DNA of 47,999 bases from an uncultured Clostridia bacterium. GTDB lineage: Bacteria > Bacillota > Clostridia > Christensenellales > UBA1242. Positions 11,801 to 20,400 of this stretch are shown piece by piece. The stretch covers positions 1 through 47,999 of the forward strand of contig CALWRN010000063.1 in the NCBI GenBank assembly GCA_944383975.1. Reading direction: 5' to 3'. The translations under genes and the position numbers were made by a program. Each line of letters begins with the position of its first letter. The first letter of the stretch is position 1. The notes under the pieces are model-generated. The model did not search any database and was not told the origin of the DNA. It saw only the letters and a program-made list of their open reading frames with translations.

Positions 11801-12216
11801 TTTACCTCCTTGTTTAATATCTGTAATTTCAAGATATTTAAACATAAACCATCAAATTTCAACTATCGTTTTTTTGTTTTACAACAAGAATTGAAAATAT
11901 TTTTTGCCTTAAGAAATTAAAAAACCTCCAAAAACTTTAAGTAATGCTTTGCAGGTAATGTTTCATTTGTTTTATTTGTTTAAAGAAGAATTTTTAGTTT
12001 TACTTAAGCCAATAACATTAGAAATCAGATTAATAAAGCAACACAATTCTTGTATAGAAAGATTATACATTTTTAATATTAAAAATGTCAAATAAAATAG
12101 ATATATTAAATATTATAAATAATAAATACTTTTCTTGTATTTTTTAATATTGAAATAAATTAAAACATTTTAAAATTTATTTTTTTAAACATATTTATTT
12201 ATTTTTTAATTAATTT
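11801..12216. other. Divergent intergenic region, lipoprotein gene / ttcA
   Basis: This 416-bp gap separates two divergent starts. It holds the ribosome site of the lipoprotein gene (11801-11811) and, at its right end, leads into the ttcA promoter. No strong promoter for the lipoprotein gene can be assigned: several TTGAAA- and TATGTT-like hexamers exist on the minus strand near 11840-11860 but spacing is poor. The rest is AT-rich sequence without a gene-sized ORF, tRNA or clear hairpin. Confidence 0.6.
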
Positions 12217-12245
12217 TTGATTAATTTATGTTTTTTTGATATAAT
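12217..12245 (+). promoter_or_regulatory. Promoter of ttcA
   Basis: A -35 box TTGATT (12217-12222) and a perfect -10 box TATAAT (12240-12245) are separated by 17 bp, the ideal sigma-A arrangement. The ATG of ttcA follows 28 bp downstream, with an AAAAGGA ribosome site at 12258-12264. Confidence 0.85.
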
Positions 12246-12272
12246 CATAAAGAAATTAAAAGGAAAAACAAA

Positions 12273-12983
12273 ATGCAAAGAATTTTGAGTGCCTTAAGAA
12301 AAGCATGCGAAGAATACAACCTTATTGAAGATGGAGATAAAATTGCTGTTGGCTTATCAGGTGGAAAGGATAGCTTAACACTTCTTTATGCCCTTAGCCT
12401 ATATCAAAAATATTTTGACAAAAAGTTTTCTTTAGAAGCAATAGCTGTTGACTTAAGTGGTGGGAAAAACGACTATTCTGAGATAAAAAAGTTTTGTGAT
12501 AAGATAAATGTAAACCTTACAATTGTTCCATCAAATATTTTTGAAGTTGTTTTTGATATTAGAAAAGAAAAAAATCCATGTTCATTATGTGCAAATATGC
12601 GCCGTGGAGCCTTAAACAGCACGGCAAAATCTTTAGGTTGCAATAAAGTGGCTCTCGGTCATCACAAAGATGATATGATTGAAACATTTTTAATATCTTT
12701 ATTCTTTGAAGGAAGATTGTCAACTTTCAAACCAAAATCCTATCTTACAAATACAGGGCTTTATGTAATCAGACCTTTGATTTATTGCGATGAAAAAGAA
12801 ATAGTAAGAGTAAGCAAAGATTTTCCTATTCTTTTTAATATCTGCCCTGCAGATAAACATACAGAAAGAGAAAATGCAAAGGGTATTTTAAATGAATTGA
12901 ATACATTATACCCTGACAGCAAAGAAAAAATTTTTAATGCAATAATTCATAAAGAAAGATATAATTTATACGATAAAATATAA
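12273..12983 (+). CDS. ttcA: TtcA-like tRNA 2-thiolation protein (PP-loop ATPase)
   Basis: A 236-residue member of the PP-loop ATPase family closest to TtcA, which thiolates cytidine 32 of tRNAs using an Fe-S cluster. Visible are the PP-loop SGGKDS (residues 29-34), the CSLC motif (Cys103, Cys106) followed by the family's RRGAL sequence, the GHHKDD motif (129-134), and a third cysteine (Cys191) in the NICP motif. The three cysteines are those expected to hold the cluster in TtcA. It is shorter than the E. coli enzyme (about 310 residues), as many Firmicutes homologues are, so the exact tRNA position modified is uncertain. It stands alone between a divergent lipoprotein gene and gpmI, which has its own promoter. 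Family confident; precise substrate inferred. Confidence 0.88.
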   Translation: MQRILSALRKACEEYNLIEDGDKIAVGLSGGKDSLTLLYALSLYQKYFDKKFSLEAIAVDLSGGKNDYSEIKKFCDKINVNLTIVPSNIFEVVFDIRKEKNPCSLCANMRRGALNSTAKSLGCNKVALGHHKDDMIETFLISLFFEGRLSTFKPKSYLTNTGLYVIRPLIYCDEKEIVRVSKDFPILFNICPADKHTERENAKGILNELNTLYPDSKEKIFNAIIHKERYNLYDKI

Positions 12984-13115
12984 TAAAATAATAAAATAAA
13001 AATTATTAAAAAAAATAATAATTAACTAAAAAATTATAAAAAATAGCAAAAAAAATCAATTTTTATTATATTTTTCTTTATTTTTTATTAAATTAATTAA
13101 ATATTTTATTATAAT

Positions 13116-13144
13116 TTGACAAAATTTAATTACAATTTTACAAT
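13116..13144 (+). promoter_or_regulatory. Promoter of gpmI
   Basis: A perfect -35 TTGACA (13116-13121), a 17-bp spacer and -10 TACAAT (13139-13144) stand 22 bp before the ATG of gpmI. The preceding 12984-13115 is more than 90% A+T and shows no clear terminator for ttcA. Confidence 0.85.
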
Positions 13145-13166
13145 CTATTTTAAAGGAGATTTTTAT

Positions 13167-14669
13167 ATGGTAACGTTGGTTATTTTAGATGGATTTGGTC
13201 TTAGAAAAGAAAAGTTTGGAAATGCGATAGCAGCTGCTGGAACACCCAACCTTGATAAGCTTAAAGACAGATATGCATATGGTCAACTTGAGGCAAGTGG
13301 AACCTATGTTGGACTTCCAAAAGGACAAATGGGAAATAGTGAAGTTGGACACCTTACATTAGGTGCAGGAAGAGTAATTCTTCAAGACTTAATGAAAATA
13401 GATGATGAAATAAAAAGTGGTCGTTTTTTTGAAAACAAGAATTTGATTAAAGCAATTAATCATGCAAAAGAAAACAATTCATCTTTACATATAATGGGCT
13501 TATTATCAGATGGAGGTGTTCATTCTCATATCAGACACCTTTTTGCTATACTTGACATGGCAAAAAAATATAATCTTTCTAAAGTCTATATCCATGCCTT
13601 TCTTGATGGAAGAGACACTCTTTACAACAGCGGAATCTCATATCTAAAAAAACTTGAAGATTATATTAAAGATACACCTTTCAAGATTGCTTCAATTTCT
13701 GGAAGAATTTATGCAATGGATAGAGAACAAAGATATGAAAGACTTGAAAAAGCATATAAAGTAATTGTTGATGGAGATAACTATCAAAATTTATCTGCAA
13801 TTGATGCAATACAAAAAAGCTATAATGAAGGTATATATGATGAATTTGTGATTCCTACCCTTCTTATAAAAGATGGAACCATTAAAGACAATGATTCAGT
13901 TATTTTCTATAATTATCGCTCTGATCGTGCAAGAGAAATCACTTTTGCTTTAACAGATGACAAGTTTGATAAATTTAAAACCACAAAATTCAAAAATCTT
14001 TTATTTTCTCCTATGGAAGAATATTCTTCAGAATTTAAAAACTTAAACGTCCTATACCCTCCTGAACAAATCACTGACAATCTCTCTGCAATTATTTCAG
14101 AACATGGACTTAAACAATTTCACATAGCAGAAACTACTAAATATGCCCATGTTACATTCTTCTTTAACGGAGGAATAGAAAAACCATACAAAGGTGAAGA
14201 AAGAAAACTTATTGAAAGTATTGATACACAAGATTTTTCTTACTACCCTAAAATGAGAGCAATTGAAATCACAGAAGCAACTCTTGACGCAATTGCATCA
14301 GCTAAATATGATTTTATATTAGTCAATTATTCAAATCCGGATATGATAGGACATACAGGAAATTTTGAATCCACTAAAGATGCAATTAAATGCGTAGAAA
14401 AACAAGCTTATGCTCTTGCCCTTGCAACAATAATGGCTGGTGGAGATTGCATCATTACTGCTGATCATGGAAACGCAGAATATATGATTGATGATAAAGG
14501 AAATAAGGTTACATCTCATACTTCAAATCCGGTCCCTGTTTATATCATAAGTGAAAAAAATAAAAAAATTAAGATTAAAAAAGGCAAGTCTATTGCAAAC
14601 GTTGCCCCAACTGTTTTAAAACTTTTAAATATAGATATTCCTAAAACAATGGAAGAACCTTTATTTTAA
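13167..14669 (+). CDS. gpmI: Phosphoglycerate mutase, cofactor-independent
   Basis: A 500-residue alkaline-phosphatase-superfamily enzyme interconverting 3- and 2-phosphoglycerate in glycolysis, using two Mn ions and a phosphoserine. The sequence shows LVILDGFG at the N-terminus (metal ligand Asp8), the nucleophile Ser58 in MGNSEVGH, the HAFLDGRDT and DREQRYER motifs of the transferase domain, SDRAREI, and the closing metal-binding motifs (NYSNPDMIGHTG, ADHGNAE). An in-frame ATG exists 17 codons upstream at 13116, but it lies inside the promoter. ATG 13167 has an AAAGGAG site (13152-13158) and begins with the family's usual sequence, so that start is chosen. Length matches the family (about 510). 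It is probably a single-gene unit closed by the hairpin at 14750. Confidence 0.97.
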   Translation: MVTLVILDGFGLRKEKFGNAIAAAGTPNLDKLKDRYAYGQLEASGTYVGLPKGQMGNSEVGHLTLGAGRVILQDLMKIDDEIKSGRFFENKNLIKAINHAKENNSSLHIMGLLSDGGVHSHIRHLFAILDMAKKYNLSKVYIHAFLDGRDTLYNSGISYLKKLEDYIKDTPFKIASISGRIYAMDREQRYERLEKAYKVIVDGDNYQNLSAIDAIQKSYNEGIYDEFVIPTLLIKDGTIKDNDSVIFYNYRSDRAREITFALTDDKFDKFKTTKFKNLLFSPMEEYSSEFKNLNVLYPPEQITDNLSAIISEHGLKQFHIAETTKYAHVTFFFNGGIEKPYKGEERKLIESIDTQDFSYYPKMRAIEITEATLDAIASAKYDFILVNYSNPDMIGHTGNFESTKDAIKCVEKQAYALALATIMAGGDCIITADHGNAEYMIDDKGNKVTSHTSNPVPVYIISEKNKKIKIKKGKSIANVAPTVLKLLNIDIPKTMEEPLF

Positions 14670-14749
14670 AAATATATTTAAATACAATTAAAATTAAAAA
14701 ATACTTAAGTATATTTTTAAAATTTACAAAAATTTAAAGAAAAATTAAA

Positions 14750-14775
14750 AAAAACAAGCATTTTTGCTTGTTTTT
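14750..14775. terminator. Bidirectional terminator between gpmI and the CrtO-like gene
   Basis: An 11-bp stem (AAAAACAAGCA / TGCTTGTTTTT) with a TTTT loop is flanked by A and T runs. It sits between the convergent ends of gpmI (plus) and the 14802-15413 gene (minus) and can stop transcription from both sides. Confidence 0.85.
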
Positions 14776-14801
14776 TATTGTTTTTACTAAAATTATTCTT
14801 T

Positions 14802-15413
14802 TTATATATAATTTATTAATTCACTATCCTCATCAATTTGATCTTCTTTTTGCAACTTTTCCAGTCTGTTATATATTTTAAGAAGTTTAGGTCTTATATA
14901 TCTCTGAACAAGCATTGGCATAATATGCAATAAGGCATTCAACAAAAATATTGGCAATGACATTGTAAAGAAAAATTGTTTAGGCAAGATTATCAAAACC
15001 AAGATTCCAGATATTGCAGATAATAAATGTAAAGTTTCTGCTATACAAGTTTCAGTCAAAAATTTAAAAATATATTGTGGGTTATTAGGTTCTTTGCATT
15101 TATTTTTTGCAAAACCTCCAAGTTTTCCCAATTCTGGAATTACATCTTTCCATTTTTTTATTTTTAATTTTAAATATATATTTTTCTCTCTTGGAGAAAT
15201 TTTATATATTCTCCTAAAAGGATTAAACCACTTTTCTGGAACAATTCTTGTAGTAATAGTTATTAAAGTTGATGATACACCACATATTAAAATTGCAATA
15301 AAAAGCCATAGCAACATAGTTTCTATTGAAACATCAATAGATTGCACATAAAATATGTTTCCGGTAATCAAGACTATCAAAAAAATTAATATAATTGATA
15401 AATATAATTTCAT
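14802..15413 (-). CDS. Membrane protein resembling CrtO-type (glycosyl-diaponeurosporenoate) acyltransferase
   Basis: A 203-residue protein with about four hydrophobic segments: residues 4-22, 33-54, about 128-147 and 148-168. Between the second and third lies a conserved-looking loop with IKKWKD and a GGFAKN stretch, and near the C-terminus is MLVQRYIRPKLLKIYNRL. These resemble the small acyltransferase family typified by staphylococcal CrtO, in which the KWK-x2-P and QRYNRxR motifs are recurrent. In this context carotenoid synthesis is not implied: no crt genes are nearby, and homologues in Firmicutes are widespread with unknown lipid substrates. It has its own promoter and is a single gene. 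The family link is from recognition of motifs; the reaction is not established. Confidence 0.6.
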   Translation of the reverse strand: MKLYLSIILIFLIVLITGNIFYVQSIDVSIETMLLWLFIAILICGVSSTLITITTRIVPEKWFNPFRRIYKISPREKNIYLKLKIKKWKDVIPELGKLGGFAKNKCKEPNNPQYIFKFLTETCIAETLHLLSAISGILVLIILPKQFFFTMSLPIFLLNALLHIMPMLVQRYIRPKLLKIYNRLEKLQKEDQIDEDSELINYI

Positions 15414-15428
15414 TCTTAACCTAAAATT

Positions 15429-15457
15429 ATTTTAACATCATAATTAAAAAAAATCAA
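15429..15457 (-). promoter_or_regulatory. Promoter of the CrtO-like gene
   Basis: On the minus strand, -35 TTGATT (15452-15457), 17 bp, and -10 TAAAAT (15429-15434) with an extended TG upstream of the -10. The start codon follows 15 bp downstream. The remaining 15458-15600 is AT-rich and shows nothing else. Confidence 0.65.
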
Positions 15458-15600
15458 ACAATAATTTTTGTTTTTTGATATTTATAATTTTAATGTTTAA
15501 GAATATAAGTATAGATTAATATAGATAAATATTAATTTTTCTATATCATGAATTAAATACAACTCAATTTTACCACTTACAAAAGTAACTGATAGCAATA

Positions 15601-15630
15601 AAAAACGATAGACCTTTGTCTATCGTTTTT
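15601..15630 (-). terminator. Terminator of the tRNA operon
   Basis: A perfect 13-bp inverted repeat (AAAAACGATAGAC / GTCTATCGTTTTT) with a 4-nt loop immediately follows the CCA end of tRNA-Lys. On the minus strand the stem ends in a T run, as a Rho-independent terminator should. Confidence 0.92.
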
Positions 15631-15706
15631 TGGTGGCCTACCCGGGATTCGAACCCGGGACCCCTTGATTAAAAGTCAAGTGCTCTACCGACTGAGCTAG
15701 TAGACC
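15631..15706 (-). tRNA. tRNA-Lys (anticodon TTT)
   Basis: A 76-nt cloverleaf with 7-bp acceptor stem (GGTCTAC / GTAGGCC, one T-G pair), discriminator A and encoded CCA. The anticodon loop CTTTTAA carries TTT, and the T arm is GTTCGAATCC. It is the last gene of the tRNA operon, directly before the terminator. Confidence 0.97.
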
Positions 15707-15715
15707 AAAAATATT

Positions 15716-15792
15716 AAACAAAAACTTATATTAAAATAAAATATTGAGGGAGAGAAATTTGTTTTCCAATGAAAACATATAAGTTTTTGTTT
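15716..15792. repeat. 16-bp perfect inverted repeat in the tRNA spacer
   Basis: The left arm at 15716-15731 (AAACAAAAACTTATAT) is matched exactly by its reverse complement at 15777-15792. The 45-nt interior holds a second perfect hairpin (GTTTTC / GAAAAC at 15761-15776). The element fills the spacer between tRNA-Gln(TTG) and tRNA-Lys; its right arm overlaps the last base of the tRNA-Gln CCA by one position. It may be a processing structure, a partial terminator or the trace of a small insertion. Confidence 0.85.
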
Positions 15793-15866
15793 GGCTGGGG
15801 TGGCAGGATTTGAACCTACGAATGCAAGAATCAAAATCTTGTGCCTTACCACTTGGCGACACCCCA
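15792..15866 (-). tRNA. tRNA-Gln (anticodon TTG)
   Basis: A 75-nt cloverleaf with acceptor stem TGGGGTG / CACCCCA, discriminator G and encoded CCA. Anticodon stem CAAGA / TCTTG encloses loop TTTTGAT with anticodon TTG. It shares the acceptor and D arms of the neighbouring tRNA-Gln(CTG), which suggests an old tandem duplication. Confidence 0.97.
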
Positions 15867-15891
15867 ATATTGTCGCTTATTTCCCCTACTA

Positions 15892-15967
15892 TGGCTGGGG
15901 TGGTAGGATTCGAACCTACGCAATGTTGGAATCAGAATCCAATGCCTTACCACTTGGCGACACCCCA
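15892..15967 (-). tRNA. tRNA-Gln (anticodon CTG)
   Basis: A 76-nt cloverleaf with the same acceptor stem (TGGGGTG / CACCCCA), D arm and CCA as the next tRNA-Gln. Anticodon stem TTGGA / TCCAA and loop TTCTGAT carry anticodon CTG. A dedicated CAG decoder is a mild surprise in so AT-rich a genome. Confidence 0.97.
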
Positions 15968-15987
15968 TCAATTTTAGGAATGTTTTA

Positions 15988-16064
15988 TGGGGTGATCTAA
16001 GGGGGTCGAACCCTTGACCTCCAGAGCCACAATCTGGCGTTCTGCCAACTGAACTAAGACCACC
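15988..16064 (-). tRNA. tRNA-His (anticodon GTG)
   Basis: A 77-nt cloverleaf. The anticodon stem CCAGA / TCTGG encloses loop TTGTGGC with anticodon GTG. The extra 5' G (G-1) opposite discriminator C73, the identity mark of tRNA-His, is encoded at 16064. CCA is encoded. Confidence 0.97.
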
Positions 16065-16074
16065 ATAGTTTTTT

Positions 16075-16151
<77 letters not shown>

Positions 16152-16156
16152 CCATA

Positions 16157-16230
16157 TGGAGCAGGTGAAGGGAATCGGACCCTCGCAACCAGCTTGGAAG
16201 GCTAGTGTTCTACCACTGAACTACACCTGC
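16157..16230 (-). tRNA. tRNA-Gly (anticodon TCC)
   Basis: A 74-nt cloverleaf with acceptor stem GCAGGTG / CACCTGC, discriminator T and encoded CCA. Anticodon loop CTTCCAA carries TCC. It is the first gene of the operon, starting 16 bp after the -10 box. Confidence 0.97.
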
Positions 16231-16246
16231 ACATATTGACTATAGC

Positions 16247-16275
16247 AGTATAACATACCAAGGGTATAAAGTCAA
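16247..16275 (-). promoter_or_regulatory. Promoter of the six-tRNA operon
   Basis: On the minus strand, -35 TTGACT (16270-16275), 17 bp, -10 TATACT (16247-16252). The -35 lies within a 20-bp block (16269-16288) identical to the one at the S10 operon promoter (41385-41404). The sequence further upstream to 16452 is AT-rich, with no gene. Confidence 0.93.
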
Positions 16276-16452
16276 GAATTTTAACAAAATTCATAAAAGA
16301 ATTTTATTTTTTATACTTCCTTGTCATAAATGTAATTTCAGTGATATTTTTATAGTTATAGATATTGCTCACTCTTTTATTGATTTTTTATTGAATAATC
16401 AATTTCACAACTATATTATAGCAAAAATTTTTTTCTAAATTCAAAATTTTTG

Positions 16453-17400
16453 TTATTTTTTACTCGTTTTTTTTATTTTTTTAGTTATATATTCTAAAAC
16501 ATTTTTCTTTGAATTTTCTTGAATTGGTAATATTTCTATATTTTCAAAGTTTTCACCTTTAAAAACTATAGCTGTGCATTTATAATTATTTGTAACTGCG
16601 CTTATTGCCCTACTTGCAAATTGCTTTGCAAACTCAATTTCTTTATTTGTTGGTTTACTTCCCCTTTGCAAATATCCAATAATACATCCTTTTATTTCTA
16701 TTTTGGGGCATTTTTCTGCCAAATTTTTAATAAAAGTGCTTAATTTTATAATATTTTCTTTAATTATGATTGAAGAAGCCCTTCCTCTTCCATTTTGTCT
16801 TTTTACAATTTCGGCAATTTTATTGTAATCTATATCTGACTCAGCTTGAATTAAATAATCACATTTGATAATTTGATTAACGCTTTTTGCAATTTCCCCG
16901 CAATATCTTCCCATTACTTGAAATACACAGCATCTATCAAAAGCCTCCATTGTTGGCATAACTGAATTTATATAATCAACACATGCTGTTACAGCTGTAT
17001 TAAAACCTTGACTATAATCACTAATTTCAACATCGTTGTCAATAGTTGAAGGAATAAAGACTGTTTTTATTCCATTTTCAGCAAGTTCGCATGCACCTTT
17101 ATATGAGCCATTTCCTCCTAAAATAATAATGCAATCAAATCTTTTTGCATTTTCAAGGGCTTTTGCAAAGCCCTCTCTAGTTTTAAATTTAGGACATCTT
17201 GAACATTTTATAACGCTTCCTGCCTCATACATGTATTTGTGTGGTTTAAACTCTTTTAAAGGCAAAATATCATTATTTATCAACCCTTTGAAGCCTGCCC
17301 TGCTTGCATACATTTTTCTGCCAAACTTTTTATATAAACAGGCTAAAACCATATTCATTCCTGGCGCATCTCCACCACTTGTTAATACTAAAACCTTCAT
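16453..17400 (-). CDS. pfkA: Divergent 6-phosphofructokinase
   Basis: A 315-residue ATP-type phosphofructokinase, which makes fructose 1,6-bisphosphate in glycolysis. Family motifs are GGDAPGMN (residues 9-16), GGNGSYKGA (95-103), PSTIDND (117-123, with catalytic Asp121 and Asp123), MGRYCGEIA and GYLQRGSKPTNKE. Several are altered. The canonical GGDGSY has Asn97 instead of the Asp that binds Mg-ATP, PGTIDND has Ser, and the IQRGGSP loop reads LQRGSKP. Length is normal (about 320). It starts 12 bp after the dnaE stop, with GAGGAAT as ribosome site, so the two are co-transcribed, a pairing common in Clostridia. The divergence suggests altered kinetics or a second PFK paralogue; activity cannot be judged from sequence alone. 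Confidence 0.9.
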   Translation of the reverse strand: MKVLVLTSGGDAPGMNMVLACLYKKFGRKMYASRAGFKGLINNDILPLKEFKPHKYMYEAGSVIKCSRCPKFKTREGFAKALENAKRFDCIIILGGNGSYKGACELAENGIKTVFIPSTIDNDVEISDYSQGFNTAVTACVDYINSVMPTMEAFDRCCVFQVMGRYCGEIAKSVNQIIKCDYLIQAESDIDYNKIAEIVKRQNGRGRASSIIIKENIIKLSTFIKNLAEKCPKIEIKGCIIGYLQRGSKPTNKEIEFAKQFASRAISAVTNNYKCTAIVFKGENFENIEILPIQENSKKNVLEYITKKIKKTSKK

Positions 17401-17412
17401 ATATTCCTCAAC

Positions 17413-20400
17413 TTATTTAACAACAACGTTTTCTTCTCCTAGTAAACCAATTAATTCATTTAATAAATAATTGTTTATGTCTACTTTTGCATTAAATGAA
17501 AAGGCTTGCTTTGTTGAAAGGCATTTTATTATGATTGATGATTGCCCTGGATAACTTGCAGCAATCTTTTTAACGCTATTGTAGATATCAATATTTTTAG
17601 TGTCAAATCTTAAATAAACCTTTTTATCTACAACTTGCTTTTCTTCAACCTTTTCCCATGGAATAACACTCTCTGCAACTACAATTGGAGATTTCCCATC
17701 TCTTATAGATATTCTTCCCCTTATAGTAACCATTTTATCTTCAACGGCAATATCCTTATATTTTGCATACACTTTGCTGAAAAGCATAACATCAAAAGTG
17801 CCATATATATCTTCAATGGTTAAAATAGCCATTGTCCCGGCTTTCATAATTTTTTTCACACTTGTTATTATTCCACCGCATGTCACTTGCATACCATCTT
17901 TTATCTGATCAACGCCATCGCCTATATCAACTCCTTCTTGTTGATATGAGCCTCCTTCTTCATCAGCAAACCCCTCATCTTCTTCAGATGAAGAAATCAT
18001 ATCAGATGTAAAATTAAATGAATCATATTTGTCTAAATAATCGTCCAATGGGTGTCCAGAAAGATAAATTCCAACATATTCTTTTTCAAATTTTAACAAA
18101 GATTCTTTATTATATTCCTTAATATTTGGATATTCTATAGTGCTTACTGCTTGAGTTTCTTGCTCAAATGTATCAAAGAAAGATATTTGCCCTGTTTCTC
18201 TTGATTTTCTATCAGAGCTTATCATATCCATATATGCAGGAAAAACATCCATTAATTGAGATCTATATTTACCAAAACAAGAAAAAGCTCCACTTAAAAT
18301 CAAACTTTCCAAAGATTTTTTATTCAATGAGTTTGATGTAACTCTTCTTAATAAATCATCAAGGCTTTTAAATTCCCCATTTTTATTTCTTTCTGCAACT
18401 ATAACGTCTATCAATCCTGTTCCAACATTTTTTAATGCTCCAAGTCCAAAACGAATTCCACCATTCTCAACTCTAAACTCAGTAACAGATTTATTTATGT
18501 CAGGAGGCAGAATTGCAAATCCTTCTTTTCTTGCGTAATTAGTGTATTTTTTTACAGCACTTGCATCGCTTATTCTATTATTTAAAACTGCTGTTAAATA
18601 TTCAACTTCATAGTGTGCCTTTAAATAGCCTGTTTGATAAGCTACATAGGCATAAGCAGCAGCATGAGATTTATTAAAAGCATAACCTGCAAACTTAGCC
18701 ATTTGTTCAAACACTTTTTCAGCGACTTTTTCATCATGACCTAATGCAAGAGCCCCCGCTATAGGTTTCAATTTACCCTCAGGATCTGTCCAGCCATATA
18801 TAAACTTTTTCTTTTCAGGAGGAAGCTTCTCAGGTTTTTTCTTACTCATTATACGACGAACATTATCTGCTCCGCCTAAGCTAAATCCTGCCATAACCTG
18901 AAAGATTTTCATAACTTGCTCTTGATAGACAATACATCCATAGGTATTGCTTAAAATAGGAATTAAACATGGATCATCATATTCAATTTGTTCTGGATTT
19001 CTCTTTCCTTTTATAAATTTAGGTATAAAATCCATTGGCCCTGGTCGGTATAATGAAATACCGGCGATAATATCTTCAAGTGATGTTGGTTGTAAGTCTT
19101 TCATGAACTTCTTCATACCACCACTTTCAAGTTGAAACACAGCTTCTGTATTTCCAGAACTTATAAGTTCAAAAACTGCTGGATCATTATAATCCATTTT
19201 GGTAAAGTCTATATCTATGCCATAATCTTCCTTAATGTATTGAATAGCTTTATGTATATCAGTTAATGTTCTAAGCCCTAAAAAGTCCATTTTGAGAAGC
19301 CCTAGGTGCTCTAACTCAGTCATATCAAATTGAGTTATCTCATCATCTCCACTTTTAGCCATAGGAACATGGTCAAAAACTGGATCGGGTGCAATCAAAA
19401 CACCCGCAGCATGCATAGAAACATTTCTTGGAACACCTTCAAGTTTTATTGCCATATCAACAATTCTTTGAATTTGCTCGTCATCTTCATACATTTTTAC
19501 AAGCTCAGGTATAATAAACTTCTTGTCTTCTTCTTTTCCTGTTTTCCCAAAATAATATTTTAATACAGGTGGTTTCTTTAATGGTTTCCCAGGAATTTCT
19601 TTTGTAACCTTATCAACTTCAGAATAAGGAAATCTCAATACACGTGCAACATCTTTAATAGCATTCTTTGCTTGCATGTTACCAAATGTAACAATATTTG
19701 AAACATGGTCTGAACCATATCTTCTTTTTGCATATTCAATAACTTCTCCACGTCTATCCATGCAAAAGTCAACGTCAAAGTCAGGCATAGAAACACGTTC
19801 AGGGTTAATAAATCTATCAAAGAATAACTCATATTTCATAGGATCAACTTGAGTGATTCCTGTTGTATAGGCAACCAAGCTTCCTGCACCAGAACCTCTT
19901 CCAGGACCAACGGGAATATCATTTTGTCTTGCAAAGTTGATATAATCCCAAACAATTAAGAAGTATTCAACATATCCCAATTTATTAATCGTTGTAAGCT
20001 CCATTTCAAGTCTATCTTCATATTCTTTAGGAACTTCTTTATACTTTGTTCTAAGACCTTCCCAAGCCATTCTAGACAAAAATTCATAAGGAGTTTCTCC
20101 TGTGTCAGGTATGTATTTAGGAATAAAGTTGTCAGTCGCACCCAACTTATCTTCATCTGGAATATTTGGATTTCCCGATTCAGCAGCCTCTCTTAGAGAT
20201 TTTGTTCTTATACTTATATTGCACTTATTTGCAATTTCTATTGTTCTATCCAATGCTTCTTGATATCCTGGAAGTGCCTCTTCCATTTCCTCATAGGTTT
20301 TTAGATAAAATTCTTTTGTTTGAAATTTCATTCTGTCTGGATCATCAATTGTTTTTCCCATCTGAACACACATCAAAACATCTTGTAACTCATGGTCCTC

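Noticed and set aside
12984-13115. Terminator or small RNA after ttcA
   Set aside because: The sequence is almost pure A and T, with many weak self-matches but no distinct stem.
13116-13166. Longer N-terminus for GpmI
   Set aside because: The upstream codons overlap the promoter; the internal ATG has AAAGGAG and the canonical start.
15791-16000. A 69-codon plus-strand frame across the two tRNA-Gln genes
   Set aside because: It is antisense to tRNAs. GGRIRTY-type peptides are well-known false translations of tRNA genes.
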